Origin: Eutreptiella sp. 'Long Island Sound 2002'
Lineage: Eukaryota > Euglenozoa > Euglenophyceae > Eutreptiales > Eutreptiaceae
Assembly: GCA_964036045.1 (NCBI GenBank)
Contig: OZ038401.1
Location: forward strand, 33,594,397-33,658,396
Reading direction: 5' to 3'
DNA length: 64,000 bases
In this document: positions 25,067-36,779 of the stretch, one piece after another
Numbering within the stretch: the first letter of the stretch is position 1
Layout of the letters: every line of letters begins with the position of its first letter
Notes under the pieces: model-generated
Databases searched by the model: none
What the model was told of the DNA's origin: nothing
What the model saw: only the letters and a program-made list of their open reading frames with translations
Program-made: the position numbers and the translations under genes

Positions 25067-27740
25067 TCTTAGGCTTAGGTATTTGTTACATTTTGGTGCC
25101 AGACCAGAGTCATAAGGTACCTCTAACATAGTCCTAACCCTGAGAAAGAGAGGAGCAATGTCTTCTTCTTCGAATGACACTACAGAGGCAGTGTTGAAGA
25201 GGATTCCTCCCCTCCGCTGGACCATACACTGGATTGTGCTGTCCTCGAGTTCGCCAAGCATATGGTAAGCGAGGTAGTCCTGCCCACTTGGGAGAGCCAG
25301 AGTGAAATTCATCGAGTTGGGGCACATAGACTAGTTGCACCAGTGGACTGGGCATTTACGTAGAGTAGCGGCAGAAGCGAGGCGGCGTTCAACAGCATTC
25401 CTTGTTGTGGCTCGACCACAGGGAAGCGTCTTTGTTCCAATGTGGTCGCTGAATACCTCGGATGGAGCTGCACCTGGTTCGGATGGAACCGCGGTGTGAC
25501 AGGGTGCTAGTCTTTTGTCCAACCCCGTGCTTGCACAAACGGGTGCAGGGTGCAGTGCGGAGGGGCCATGACGTCAGGTTCTGACCCTATGCCAGACTCA
25601 ATCAATTCCTCCCCCATGAGGGGCAATGTACATAACTTGGTGTACATACGACACTAATGGCGAAACTTCCACAACGGGACAATGAAGGTGATGTTAAGGG
25701 TGGCGACCAACGCCGTGGGAAAAAAAAAGGCCCAATCAGTTCAACCAGTGACTCTGCTCACACCAAGTACACCACTTCTGCACTGAATGTTGCCTTGAGG
25801 TCACCGTGCTCTAACGGCCATCAAATGTTTCTTGGGCAAACTCGGTTGGCCCACCATGCACCCTCAAACCAGCTTGAGATACGATAGGGTAAGACTACAC
25901 CAAGGCCCATTCCCTCCACTACCCTTGCCCTGTTTCCAACAGAGATGAAGTGCGGCCAACACTTTCCAGGTAAACAATCACGGTCGTAGCCCCCGTTGCT
26001 CACCCATACCTGCTCTCACATGGCGGATTACAGAGCAACGTGTAGAACAAGTGTACTGCATTAGACGAGACAGGATCCAGCTGTAGGAAAGGGGTCTGCT
26101 GAACGAGCTGTAGCAACTTAGGCTGCCCCACAAACCAGACATATGGACAGCCAAGAGGGGCGAGGGGGGGTTATGTCTTGTTGGAGCATGTTCCGAAGCG
26201 AACTTTGAAATGGGACAATTCTACTTGTTCAGCACAGATTTTGGCGCACAAAGATGTGCAATTGTCATCAAAACAACAATCATCTCTTAAACTGCAACAA
26301 TAATTTCTTTTTTTGGGGGATTCAGGCCATGGCAAGCTGGCGAAGCCGCCCACCAGAAGGCACTCGAGACACCTCTTGGAATCAAGGATCAGGATGCTAC
26401 GATTATCCTACAAGGCGATGTGGTACTGGAAATGACATGTAGTGAGGATAAGCTGAATCTGAAACCAGGAAATGCAGTGGGAACTGCCACGCCCGTAGGC
26501 ATCCCATTGTGCTACTGGAGCACAAGAAAGGCTGAGTCAAAACAGCGGTGTGCCATGCACAGCGAAAGCAATGCCGACAATCATCTCTTACTCTTCGACA
26601 ATAATCTCTGGCCGTTGATTGGCACAAAACTCGTGTGTATTCCACAAGTATTTCTTTCCCTTTGCGGAATGAGCAAAGGTGTCAGCAACAGAACCAGGGC
26701 AGTACCAGCAGATCACATGCACTCCCCGCTGTGGGCTTTATAAGGCAGCAACACTCATGTTGATAATCCTGCCGGCATGCAGACACGGTTGGCTGAGTGC
26801 ACAATATGGTGCAACTTGGCAGTCTATACCACAGCCCATCCACCTACTGCAATAGGGTTGTCAGTGCGCCCATTGTGTGCAAAGTGCAACAATCTGACTA
26901 GTAATATAACGGGGCTGGGGTTTCCTGGTATCAGGCAGGGGCGCAATCATCATTTCCATTGCGGCAGTATTGGTGTAAATCGGGTATGTAACATTGGAAC
27001 GGCGTCGTTTGAATGGTGCATTCCGCTTGTGGCCAACAGCCAGTGTAGTGTTCGTTGGGTGTAATGAGGATCTACTCGGTAGCATCTGCAAGATGCTGTC
27101 GGGGTCGTGGTGGGGGAGAAGGAAAGGTGAAAGTGTATGAACCGATGAACAGCACGCTCGTGAACCACACGCCCCAATAATTGTCCATAAGGCATGGAGG
27201 GATGTTGCCAGAGTGGTTCCGACGTGTATAATAGACCCCAGTTGCCTCTTCGCTGGTTGACATACATTGGAAGTCTGGAGCCGGACTGAGCAGCTGCATT
27301 TCGAGAACGGTGAAGCCCTGATGCAGTCCTGCTCTGTTGTTGTACCTGTTTTTTGGACCGAAACTTTGCACACTGGGCAAGAGCCGCCTGCCACCCAGCC
27401 CCAAAACCACAACAGGTTGCCCCCATGGTCGGTGTTAAAGAGGCTGCTGCAGCCTCATTGGCTGGAATTGAAGATGTCACTGCAGCCCCATGATTGGAGT
27501 ATAATTTCATGGGATTGTGCAATTTGTATTGACCCCTGCATGTGAGATGTAGAAGAGAAGTCATCTGCCCTATCAGACACCAGCCGTGCTGATGTGCTGA
27601 CTCGAATCCTGACTGCTCCCCTGGCCCTGTCTTATGCTATACAATCCTGTTTCTGTTGCCATTTTGTGTGCCGTCATCTCGCCACAGTGTGTTATTGACC
27701 TTGGTTTCGGCCCTTTGCATGCCGTCTGGTCTTTGCTACC
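25067..27740. other. Intergenic region with one minus-strand ORF of unknown status
   Basis: A minus-strand frame of about 93 codons (25046-25327) encodes an unusually protein-like sequence (QDYLAYHMLGELEDS, VVSFEEEDIAPLFLRVRTM). It has no recognised domain and its 3' end overlaps the minisatellite. It could be a gene or gag fragment. Nothing else is supported up to the start of the glycosyltransferase gene. Confidence 0.3.
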
Positions 27741-30700
27741 ATGGCATCCGAAGGCTCGATGGTGAAGCGCTCTGGAGTCACCTGCTGCGCGCTGGTGATG
27801 CTTCTCCTGCTGTGTCTCACCCCGTACTCGCCGCTGCCCGCCGCCGCTCGCCCGGCTGCCCTAGACAGTGCCTCCATCCACTTTTTGCAATTCCAAGGCC
27901 CCCCTGCTCTGTCGCGGGCCCCTGACGGCAAATGGGTCAACAAGAGCCCCTTTTTCTGCCTGTCCATCTCGACTGCTGCCTATCACCACCTCAACCTTGG
28001 CATTCTCGGTCCCGCTGTCCAGGTATTCAATGCCACACATTTCTGCATGCTGCACACACACACCCACCGTCCCCCTCCAGTTGGTCCACCCCTCTATCCG
28101 TCCCTTCCTACCTCCTTCTTCTGAGCCCCCCTCCGCATTTCAGGATGGGTCCCCATATCTTTTTAAGGGGTATTGCAGAACGAGATGGGGAATGGCGGGG
28201 TCAGCCCAGGATTCAGATCCCTCCCCGAGTGCTCTGACCCAAACCAGTCCTTCCCAATCTCAGCCTGGACCTGTCCCAACACAGCCCATGCAACCTTCGG
28301 CGTCAAGCCAAGGCACATCCAAGTGTGTCCGAATGACCCGTGCCTTAGCCAGTCGGAACCAGTCAAAGTCGCATTCCGCCTGAGACGGCCAGGCAACAAC
28401 CTGATTGCAAGCGATTCAGTGAATGGCATTATGGCCTTCCCTCCCTCTGCCCGCCACCCTCCCCCTTCTCCTCACACCCCGCCGTCCCTCCTCCCTCCTT
28501 CTACTCAGGCCCCTTCCCCTCCCTACCTCTGCCCGCCATCCTTCCCCCTCTCCGCATCATTGTCTCCCTTCTCCCTCCTCTTCATGGTACTCTCCGGAGG
28601 AGACAGAGGAATCGTTGTCAGGCGTGTGCATCAGTCGACAATGTTGCTGGGGATCTTGAAACCCCCGAGCAGGTTCCTGCTCCTCCTCCTCCTCCTCCTC
28701 CTAAATCGGGCTCACTTGTGCGCAGGCTGTGGTTGATTAAGGAGAAAACCACCCAGGGACGCTCACCACCGAAGTGGGGCACACAACGATGGCCACAGCC
28801 AAAGCATATGCGGATTGGGAAAAAGCATACATAGAGTGGCAGAATGGAGATCACAAGCCATTGGTGAACAACAACCATTCACATCAGCCCAAGCCTACTC
28901 CTTCCTCACTCCTGCGTAATGCCCCTCCCCCCCTAAGTGTGAGCATGCCCCCCCCCCCCCCACAAAAAACCTTCCCAATGCCCTCTCAACACCGCTTCCT
29001 TCCCACCCCTTCTACCGTGAGCAACCAACATTGAATCCAGCAAATCTGCAATATTTGCAAGCGCTACTGTCCCAAAGCACACTGCAATCATCCTCATCTA
29101 GCCAAAGATCTCTTGTTATGTGCACCTTCTCGTTGGTGAGATTGTCCCACCGAGACACTAATCAACTGCCCCGCGGCTGCCCCCCCCCCCCCTCCCCCCC
29201 GGCAGCAAAGCAACTCGACCCGGCTAGGCCTAAGGGCTGCCGACGCACCTCCCCACCATCAGTTCAACCCCGAACCTGGAGCTAATGCATACAGCGACTC
29301 CCGCAAAACCCCAATGGAAGGCGGATCATCCAAGCCAACATGAACACTACGGCCATCATTGCTGCGTTGCAGAACAACGATGTCGTGGAGACACATGTTC
29401 AAGAAGGAAAGGAAACGAAATCTCAAGGCAAAAACCAAAAACGCAACAATTTTGTCACAGTCAAATCGGGCCACAGCTCCTCGATGACGCGATCCGGAGA
29501 TGGGGAAGCCCCCACCCGCCGGTCGTGGTGCAACTGGAGCATAAGTGGCGGGTCCACACCTGACCTTTTGCGGCCCGGTTACACAGTAGTAGCATAGAGG
29601 TCAGCGGTTGTGGCCGACAAAATATGGCTGTTATGCGTGACCGTGCAACAGGTACATTCTTTCAGAAGTAACCAAGCCAGCGGGTTGGGGAGACTATGTG
29701 AGCTGTGCAAGAAGTGCCAACAATCCCTGCACCAGGACGTGCATGTGTGCAGCACCTGTTGACCTGTGTGCGCCCCCCCATTCCACCTCCGCTGGGGTCA
29801 CAGCCCCTTGGGATATGCACGTCCAGTCACTTGCATGCCCCTTACTCTCTTCAGATAAAAGATGAGAAGGGGGGCAAGGGCCCGGCCTTGCTTGCCCATC
29901 TCTCCCAGATCCCCGACGGCAGCCTCGTCGTCTTCTACGACGCCCAGGATGTCTTCGTGCTGCGGGACACCAGCGCGGTCCTGGAGGCGGCCGACACCTT
30001 CGACCTCACCGACACCATTGTCTTCGCAGCGGAGCGGAACTGCTGGCGGTATCAATACTGCCAGGCCTATCCCCCAGCGCCCACCTCCTACCGCTACTTG
30101 AACTCTGGGGCGTTGCTGGCGCGCAACGGCCCGCACTTCCGGGCGTTCATCGAGTCTTGGTCCAACTGCATCACGGCCAAAGTGGACGACCAGAACTGCG
30201 TCCACTGGTGGTACCACGGCCATCCCGATGGCAATAAGTACAAGAGAGGCGCATCGTTTAAGGTGTTGCCTGCACCCTGGCCCTGCCCGCCCGCTGCTCA
30301 GGTCTATGCATGAACCCAAGAACCCAAACCAGAGCGTACCCCTGGAAGTACCAATCACTCAGCCCCTGTGGCAGCCCACCCCCACCCCTTAAGAGGAGAC
30401 TGTCGGGCTCGCCCCAACTGCTTCTGTCCGCCCCCAAGAGACCCTCCGACCGTGTTGATGCAGAACTTGGCCTCGAAGCGTTTTTGCAACCGCTGCTTTG
30501 CAACTGCTCTTGAAAGCCCCTTCAGCCGTGTTTCCCCGAGGCGCAGCCTTGCCTGTATCTCAGAACTTGCTGCCTGCCCTGTGCCCCTCCAGATTGCCCC
30601 GATTCCTAGCCCTCGGTCGAATCCGAACCCTAAGTAACGTAACTACCTCCAGAGGGTCTCATCTTTGGCAACGGATCCTTGGTTGTAACTCTCCTTGCGC

Positions 30701-31306
30701 GTAACTGTGCGTAAGCTCGGTGCTCCGTGGTATGAAATGAAAAAAAGGACGCACAGCACGATGCGGAAATATCACATTTCAAGTATTTGCAGGATGCATG
30801 TATATTTACTCTTTAAACAGCAGACAAAAATTGCTCGCCTTCCAACGGCCATTAAGCGCTTTAAATCAAGTCTCCCTGGTCCCATTCAAGCTAATCCTGG
30901 TTTTTGTTGCCATCGGCATCCAGATGTGCTCCTTCCCCTTGTTGCATGCCGCACCACTGCCAGAGCCGGGACACCATTTCCCTGTCCCGCGCAGGTGACT
31001 CTGGATCACCACTGCAGGCTGTTTCAGACGGGCTGGGGCACCAAGATTGAGAACCCTCGCGGGCCTGAGAATCGCACGTTCCAGGCCCTGGACGGGGACC
31101 TCCCGTGGGTGGAGCACGGGGTGCTTACCAACCCGGAGACGCAGACGCACCCCTGTTTTCTGCACTTCAATGGCGGGAAGAAGTACATGGGGCACTACTT
31201 CGACCTGCTGTTCCCGGACCTGTCGTGGGACCACCCACGCATGACGAACGTGGAGTTCGTGGTCTGGGGCCGCCGGACCAGTGCGGCCGAGTTTTGCACT
31301 GTGTGA
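27741..31306 (+). CDS. Procollagen galactosyl/glucosyltransferase-like protein (spliced)
   Basis: Exon 1 (27741-28022) starts at ATG in context ACCATGG and begins with a hydrophobic segment (residues about 14-34, CCALVMLLLLCLTPYSPLP): a signal peptide or type II membrane anchor. It ends in phase 0 at CAG|GTATTC. A later exon starts after TCTCTTCAG (29855) and ends at AAG|GTGTTG (30262). It encodes GGKGPALLAHL, the donor-site block VVFYDAQDVFVL (DxxD-type metal/sugar-nucleotide motif), IVFAAERNCW, YRYLNSGALLARNG and VDDQNCVHWWY. These are the hallmark blocks of the glycosyltransferase domain shared by lysyl hydroxylase 3 and related transferases. The last exon (30995-31306, after CCGCGCAG) encodes LDHHCRLFQT and HFNGGKKYMGHYFD and ends with TGA; both joins are phase 0. 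At least one internal exon is missing: a 32-nt candidate (29666-29697, GWGDY) would supply part of the expected W.G block but requires another exon for phase. It probably acts in the secretory pathway; the acceptor substrate is unknown. Confidence 0.75.
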
Positions 31307-32426
31307 CCGCGGCCCAGACCCGGCAGAACTCCCCATGGCTCTCGCTGGACTCCGTGGTCCGTCCCACGCAGTGCCGCCCACCTCGCGCAGAAAGTCAGCA
31401 GGAACCAGTCGTGCTCTGGTGGGCCGTCTGCCGCGCGGGACTTCCGGCTGCCGTTACATTTCGGTTGCGGATGGGGAATCAGGCGTTCCTCTTTGGTGCC
31501 TGATTCCCCGAGGCCACATCCAACGGCCTCCAGGCCAGACCCAAGGCTCGGTCCATCCCCAGCCCTGCGAGGACCCCTTGCAAATCATTCGGAGGACGCC
31601 ACCGGTGCTCAGGAGGACCAGCACACAAACCCGAGCGCAAACGCCGGATGCTGCTGCACGTGCTCCGGCGCCCTTGTGGCTTGTCCTTGGAAATTCACCT
31701 GCTCGTGACGGTCCCCGTGGCGTCTCTCATGCTCCGGTCGCTGCCGCACTCACCGTTGGCTTGGCTGTGGCCTGGCGTAACGGTGGTCACGCTGTTGCTT
31801 CGGCGTGCGGGCCCTTCAAGACGTTGGCGGTACGTGGGGCTAGTGAGGCCAGGGGTTTGTGCCCTGGAAGCGAAAGAGGTGGGGGCCCCAGCCTTCATGT
31901 TGGGTACAGGCTGCATCGGACACTCGAGAAGGGGTATGACCCTTTGTGTCCGCGCTGCGCTTCCGTCCGGGGATGAGGACAAGGCACCCTCGTGGTGGCG
32001 AGGGGACCAGGGGATCCCTGGGCCACAGGGGAGTCGTCTATCAACCGCATCGCACGTGATTCTGCTGTGCATGAGCAGCGGCCCAGGTGGCCCAGTTTCA
32101 ACGCAGCGAAGCAAGTTGACAGTGCATTGGTGCAGGGCTTGATTTCCAAGAAACAGACCGTTCACGGTCGGCGTGACATGGGGATGTATGTGGAACGCCA
32201 CCTGCGCGAGAACCCGATCTTGCGCCAGGTCCGGGAGCACGCCAACTCCATGGGAGACCTCATTGCCCTGCAGAGCAGCGGTTTTAGCCGGCGGAGCCTT
32301 GTAAATGGGTGCCGTGCTGTTGCACGGCATGCGGGGCTTGCAGGGCAGGCGGACTCGCCAGATCCCGAGGGAACCACTGCCGAGCACACCTGCAAGTCCA
32401 ACGTACCTTTCATTCCGAGGCACTAA
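31307..32426 (+). CDS. Hypothetical ORF, interrupted by one stop
   Basis: A frame open from 31281 to 32426 is broken only by a TGA at 31974-31976. The downstream part (about 32020-32330) has a convincing protein-like composition (RDMGMYVERHLRENPILRQVREHANSMGDLIALQ), whereas the upstream part is Pro/Arg-rich. No domain is recognised. A 350-codon minus-strand frame (31695-32747) overlaps it and looks less protein-like. It could be an exon of an unmodelled gene, a relic, or chance in GC-rich DNA. Confidence 0.25.
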
Positions 32427-34131
32427 GCAACAGTTTTCTTCGGGTCTTTGCGGCAGGAAAGGAAAGCGCATTGGATCGGATTGGAACACCTCGTGTTTGC
32501 AGTGTTTCGTACCGCTTCTTCGACACAGAGTCCCAAAAAGGAGTTTGACCACCCGTTGGAAATTGGTCGGAAAAGATGATGGCTGAAGGTGGTTGCAGGG
32601 AGGTTCTAGGGCATCTTCCTCACCGTTTGAGGGGATCGCAGGGGGGCGGGGGCGGCGGTTCATGCCGACTATCGGGCTACCCCCACATAACCCTCCCTCC
32701 CTTTGAATTGTAATTCCTAGAAAGCGAAGCCTCACTGCAACAGCCACAATGCCAATAACGACCCGACCACGTGGGTGTTGTGCTTGTACACTGCCCCGCC
32801 CCTAACCCCCCAGTACAACGCCGAACAACGGATCATACACAGAGCACATGACCACCAGCAATGCGCACACCTACTGCCGATGTAAGCGGCACCCCAACCA
32901 ATACCCGCAGCAAAACACAATATGATCCGGACACCAGGTGCCAGCCACGAGCCTGAGCTCCAAACTCTGTGGCTCGCTGTCCTGTCGCTGGTGTGTGGTG
33001 ACGGTTCTCCAGCCTTTGTCACCCATTGGGCCCCCGGTTCGCTTTTCCCTCGCTTGCCCTTTCTTGGCTTTGCTGCTGCTTCTGTCCTTTTAGCGGTTTT
33101 GTGGGTTTCTGCCCTTTGCTTTGTTTTGTGGTGTCTTTTTTGCGTTTTCTGGTGTTTTCTGCGCTGCCTTCTACTTCTTACTTCCCCCCCTCTGTGCTCA
33201 TGCTGCTCCTGCCGTTGCTGCTGATATCGCTGCTTCTGCTGTTTCTCCCGGTACCTTTGTTACTGGCTGTGCTTCCAGCCAGGCTGCTGTTGCTCAGGGC
33301 TGTAGGTTGCTGGCGTGTACGGCAGCATCAGCATGTGACCCCCCTATTGTTGTATTCAACATTCAGATGCGGGTTGCTGTCGGGGCTGTCGGGGATGCCT
33401 TGCCCAGAAGGGCGTCTGCAATTTTGAGGACAGCAATCTGCTGCACAGAATTATAAGGGGGAGTCACAGGCACAGTGCGTGCACGGTTTGTATAGTTGGG
33501 GTGTACCAAGAGCCCACACCCAGTTCGGAGGGTACTGCTTTCGCGTGAGCGAGCGTCACATTGGTGCAGCATACCGGAGGGGAGGAAAATTGGCAGAGGC
33601 GAAATTTTGGTATGGCAAAATGTGGTACAACAAAATTGTACCACATTTTGCATGGTATTTAAGGACCGGAGCCATTTGCTTAGCTGTTGTGGTGGCTTGG
33701 GATCACAAGCAAGGCCCCGTGCATTTGAAACATGGCTGCAACACGTTCTTGCCTTTATCAGATCTATGCACATTTTCTCTCCATTCAAAGGTTCTGAGGG
33801 TTTGAATTGTCCGATTTCATGTTCCGTTGATGACCATATTCGTGAGCAGAGTATGGGACAAGACCTTGGCGTCTAGACGCCTCTTTCATTATTGCCAAAT
33901 GTGATCTTTGAGCCTGCCCCAAGCGTCAGCAGTTTGCATCTTATTTTGGGCATAGTGCTAGAGCCTCTACAGGACAACCATCTCTTCCACCACGCTACAA
34001 ATGGGCTGGGCTTCGCTGTGGCTTGCCTGTTGTCAACATTATAGGACAAAGATGCTTCAATCAGTGCCCAATGTGTTATTTCTGAAGCTCATGCTGGGGT
34101 ACACCAGGTGAAATTTTTGGTTAAATTCCTG
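32427..34131. other. Intergenic region
   Basis: No gene is supported. The stretch 33030-33330 is T/C-rich and gives only hydrophobic low-complexity frames. The one structured item is the hairpin at 33616-33650. Confidence 0.4.
33616..33650. repeat. Perfect 15-bp hairpin
   Basis: CAAAATGTGGTACAA (33616-33630) and TTGTACCACATTTTG (33636-33650) are exact complements separated by 5 bases. Pairing extends outward with a one-base bulge (ATGG against CAT). It is AT-rich compared with its neighbourhood. Confidence 0.85.
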
Positions 34132-34297
34132 GCGCAACAGCAGGGGATGTAGGGAGCAGATTTTTGGTCCCTGGGACCTGTCGGAAGCATCAGGCGAGAA
34201 ATAAATACTTCCTGATACAACAGCAGGGGATACAGGGGATACACAGTGCAGAATTTAGGTCCCTGGGACCTGTGGCGAGCATCATACTGGAAATAAA
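34132..34297 (+). repeat. Two-copy tandem duplication, about 80 bp
   Basis: AACAGCAGGGGAT followed by GGTCCCTGGGACCTGT and GAAATA occurs at 34137-34204 and again at 34221-34297. The core GGTCCCTGGGACC is itself a palindrome. Confidence 0.8.
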
Positions 34298-34550
34298 GGG
34301 CCGGAGCCGCCCGTCCGGCTGCTACAAAGAAGGCAGCACAAGGCATGGAGAGCGTGAGAGAGGAGGCAGAAGGGTGGTGAGTGCACAGCATGCAGAACAG
34401 GGAAGAATTACCAAGGGGGGGGGGTAGAAAAAATGCAAAAACAATCGGTCATGGAAAAAATTGCGTACCCCCCCCCCCACCCTCCAAGGGTTGCCTGCGC
34501 AAAAAAAAGCTGTCGGGCCATAATTGTAGCATTTGGACAATTTTTTACCC

Positions 34551-34845
34551 AGGGCCAATTCTTGGTGCAAAAATGGAATTCCTTGCACCAAATTTCCCTT
34601 TGCTCATGGCATGTACTAAATTGTTTGAACCCTTTGATCATTTCAAATTTGTGCTTCCGGTAGAGGTGATTTGTGAGGGTGCTTTTTTTGCTTCTAGGGG
34701 CCAATGTTGGTACAAGGATTGAATTCTTCGCATGAACTTAGTGAATGTGTTGCATTTCCCCTTTGCACATGGCATATAAAGAATTGTTTGAACCTATTGA
34801 TGCATCAATTTCGATATGGTGCTTCATCATTTGGATTAGAGAAGA
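34551..34845 (+). repeat. Diverged tandem duplication, about 150 bp
   Basis: GGGCCAAT at 34551 and at 34699 each begin a segment sharing GAATTC, TTTGC(T/A)CATGGCAT and AATTGTTTGAACC in the same order. The copies differ by substitutions and small indels. Confidence 0.6.
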
Positions 34846-34883
34846 GGTCAACTGTTAGTGTGTTTTTGCTTTGCATACAAGAC

Positions 34884-35532
34884 ATGTCATCCTCTTCTCT
34901 TTCTTCTCCACTAAACATTGCATGGGCGAACCGCACCGTGGACGGGTGGAATTGTATTTGTGGGGAGCGGCTATCGGTTTTGGCCGGTCTGGACACACAA
35001 CAATTTGCTGCTCATGGTCAGGGTTGGAAACACCCAACAGGTACAGCCCCCCCGTTGAAGCCCAAATGCCAATTGGCTGTGTGCTATCCTCCAAATGGGG
35101 TTGACCACTTGGCAAAAGCAATTGTCAACCCAAAAAAGCGCAAAAGAGAACAAGCGCGTGCAAGAGAAGCGCCATAAATTGAAGGGCGAGGTTGCACTGC
35201 AGCGTGAGATCCTCGCAAAGGCAGAGAAGAAAGCAGCACGTCAGGCAGAGAAAAAAGCAGCGAAAAAGGCAGCGCACCGGGCAGCAAAAGTTGGAGACCA
35301 AGAAGCAGAAGCAGTTATGGAGGCACAGGACAAAGACTACCCACCACAGAGCGGATCCGAGGCCAGCGAAAGCGATAGCAGTAGCAGCGGCAGCGGTAGT
35401 AGTACAAGCGGCATAGCTGTAGGCACACCAACTCAAAACGCGAAACGACTCGAAACGCAAAACGACTCGAAACGCGAAACGTCGCAACATGCGAGCCAAA
35501 ACGACTACAAAAATGGGCACGTTGTGGCGTAG
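34884..35532 (+). pseudogene. Charged coiled-coil protein with CxC..H..C segment (gag-like?)
   Basis: The ATG at 34884 opens a frame with GWNCICGERLSVLAGLDTQQFAAHG and PKCQLAVCYPPNGVDHLAKAIVNPKKRKREQ. At about 35150-35165 the reading continues better in another frame: KRHKLKGEVALQREILAKAE, then a Lys/Ala-rich helix and a Ser-rich tail ending at 35532 (TAG). One frameshift therefore seems to split a protein of about 215 residues. The Cys/His cluster, basic helix and position just upstream of RT/RNase H relics suggest a retroelement gag, but I do not recognise a family. Confidence 0.4.
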
Positions 35533-35616
35533 TGGGTCAGGCAAGTTGTTGCCTGAACCACAGGGTATGGGGAAAGAAGTAGTATTGGGGCTCTGCTACT
35601 TCTAACCGAGGGAGTA

Positions 35617-36440
35617 ATGCACCTCCTCCTTAACCACAGTTCAAGGGTGAAACTTCCCTACCACGCTTTGCACGTTGAGCTGGGGCCGTTAGGCAAGTGG
35701 TTTGCTAGCAGTATTAGTGACCGACAGGGCCTGATTGTAGGCATCATTGGCCTCTGGAGTTTACCTGTACTTCGCCCTTCTAATGAGAGACTCATGTCCC
35801 GACTACTGGGGAGGTTGGAGTGGGCATTACGTCCCAATGCAGGGGTCTCGGCCTTTTTAGCTAGAGCCTGCTAGTGGAAGTTGTGTGGCAACTCCTATTG
35901 CAGTTCCGTCTCCTGAGGTCACTAATAAAAGCGATTGTTTTTGCCATCCTCCCCCAGCAATTTATGACACACACGCCTGGTGTGACGCCCAAAGGGGGGG
36001 TACACGATGCTTATATCCTATTTTGTGACACGGCGCCCCGAGGGGAGGGGCTGCAAATTTTCCATGGGTATATACTTGCCTCGCATGGGTTGGTGCCGAT
36101 GGCTTTGCCCTCGTTGGGTCACGTCACTTCAGCAAGCCAAATTGATGGCCGCCGCAGTGTGTGCGTTTCAGCTTACAGTGTTTCTACGTTGGCCTAGGGC
36201 CTGTTTGGGTTCGGACAACTTTGTAGCGCGTGCACAGCTCACTGACCTGCGTGCCAGCACTCGTTTACCAGTGCAACAACGAATCTTATGACGGTATTTT
36301 TGGTTCCGCTCCTGGGCGCAACTCAAGATGTCTTTGTTTTGGGTCCCGACTGACTTGAACCTTGCAGACCCTCCGAGCAGGGTTGATGATTTTCGACCCA
36401 ATCACGAATTCCGTAGGAGTGCAAATGACAAGTTCTGAGC
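35617..36440 (+). pseudogene. RT thumb and RNase H relic of a retroelement
   Basis: The first part encodes SNERLMSRLLGRLEWALRPN, which resembles the polymerase-to-RNase H connection in DIRS-like and LTR-type elements, and stops at TAG 35872. After a frame change comes FCDTAPRGEG (first RNase H Asp). Then, back in the first frame, GIYLPRMGWCRW, QQAKLMAAA (the Glu position reads Lys), LGSDNFVARAQL (Asp), a TGA at 36289, and FWVPTDLNLADPPSRVDDF (last Asp, in the NPADP..R block typical of this RNase H type). Several stops and a lost Glu make it a dead fragment. It has no visible link to the split-repeat element at 54-61 kb beyond general class. Confidence 0.6.
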
Positions 36441-36779
36441 CTGGCGGTGTGCACAAGAGCCTTTTTTTGACAACACCCAAGTGCCAAGTGTGCTTCACAA
36501 GAGAAGTAAAAATCTTATTGCCTTCCCAAGATTTGGTCTCGCATTCGCTGCATCATAAAGGGCCGGGCAGGAGAGGCATTGTGGTTTGACTGCAGCTAGT
36601 TTTGTCTGTATGTTGGGTTAGGAGGGATGTGACGTGCCGAAATTTGGTTCGTCAGGAGAACTGGAGTTCGGTGGTTGGCTGCGCAAAAAAAGCTATATGC
36701 TATTCCCAAGAATTTTTTTCCACCCCCCCCCCCCCCAAGAAGTACTAGCAGAGGATCACGCGGAGGAAAACATCGCCAG

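Noticed and set aside
31695-32747. 350-codon minus-strand gene
   Set aside because: Pro/Arg/Cys-rich composition without motif, and the + strand over the same region looks more protein-like.
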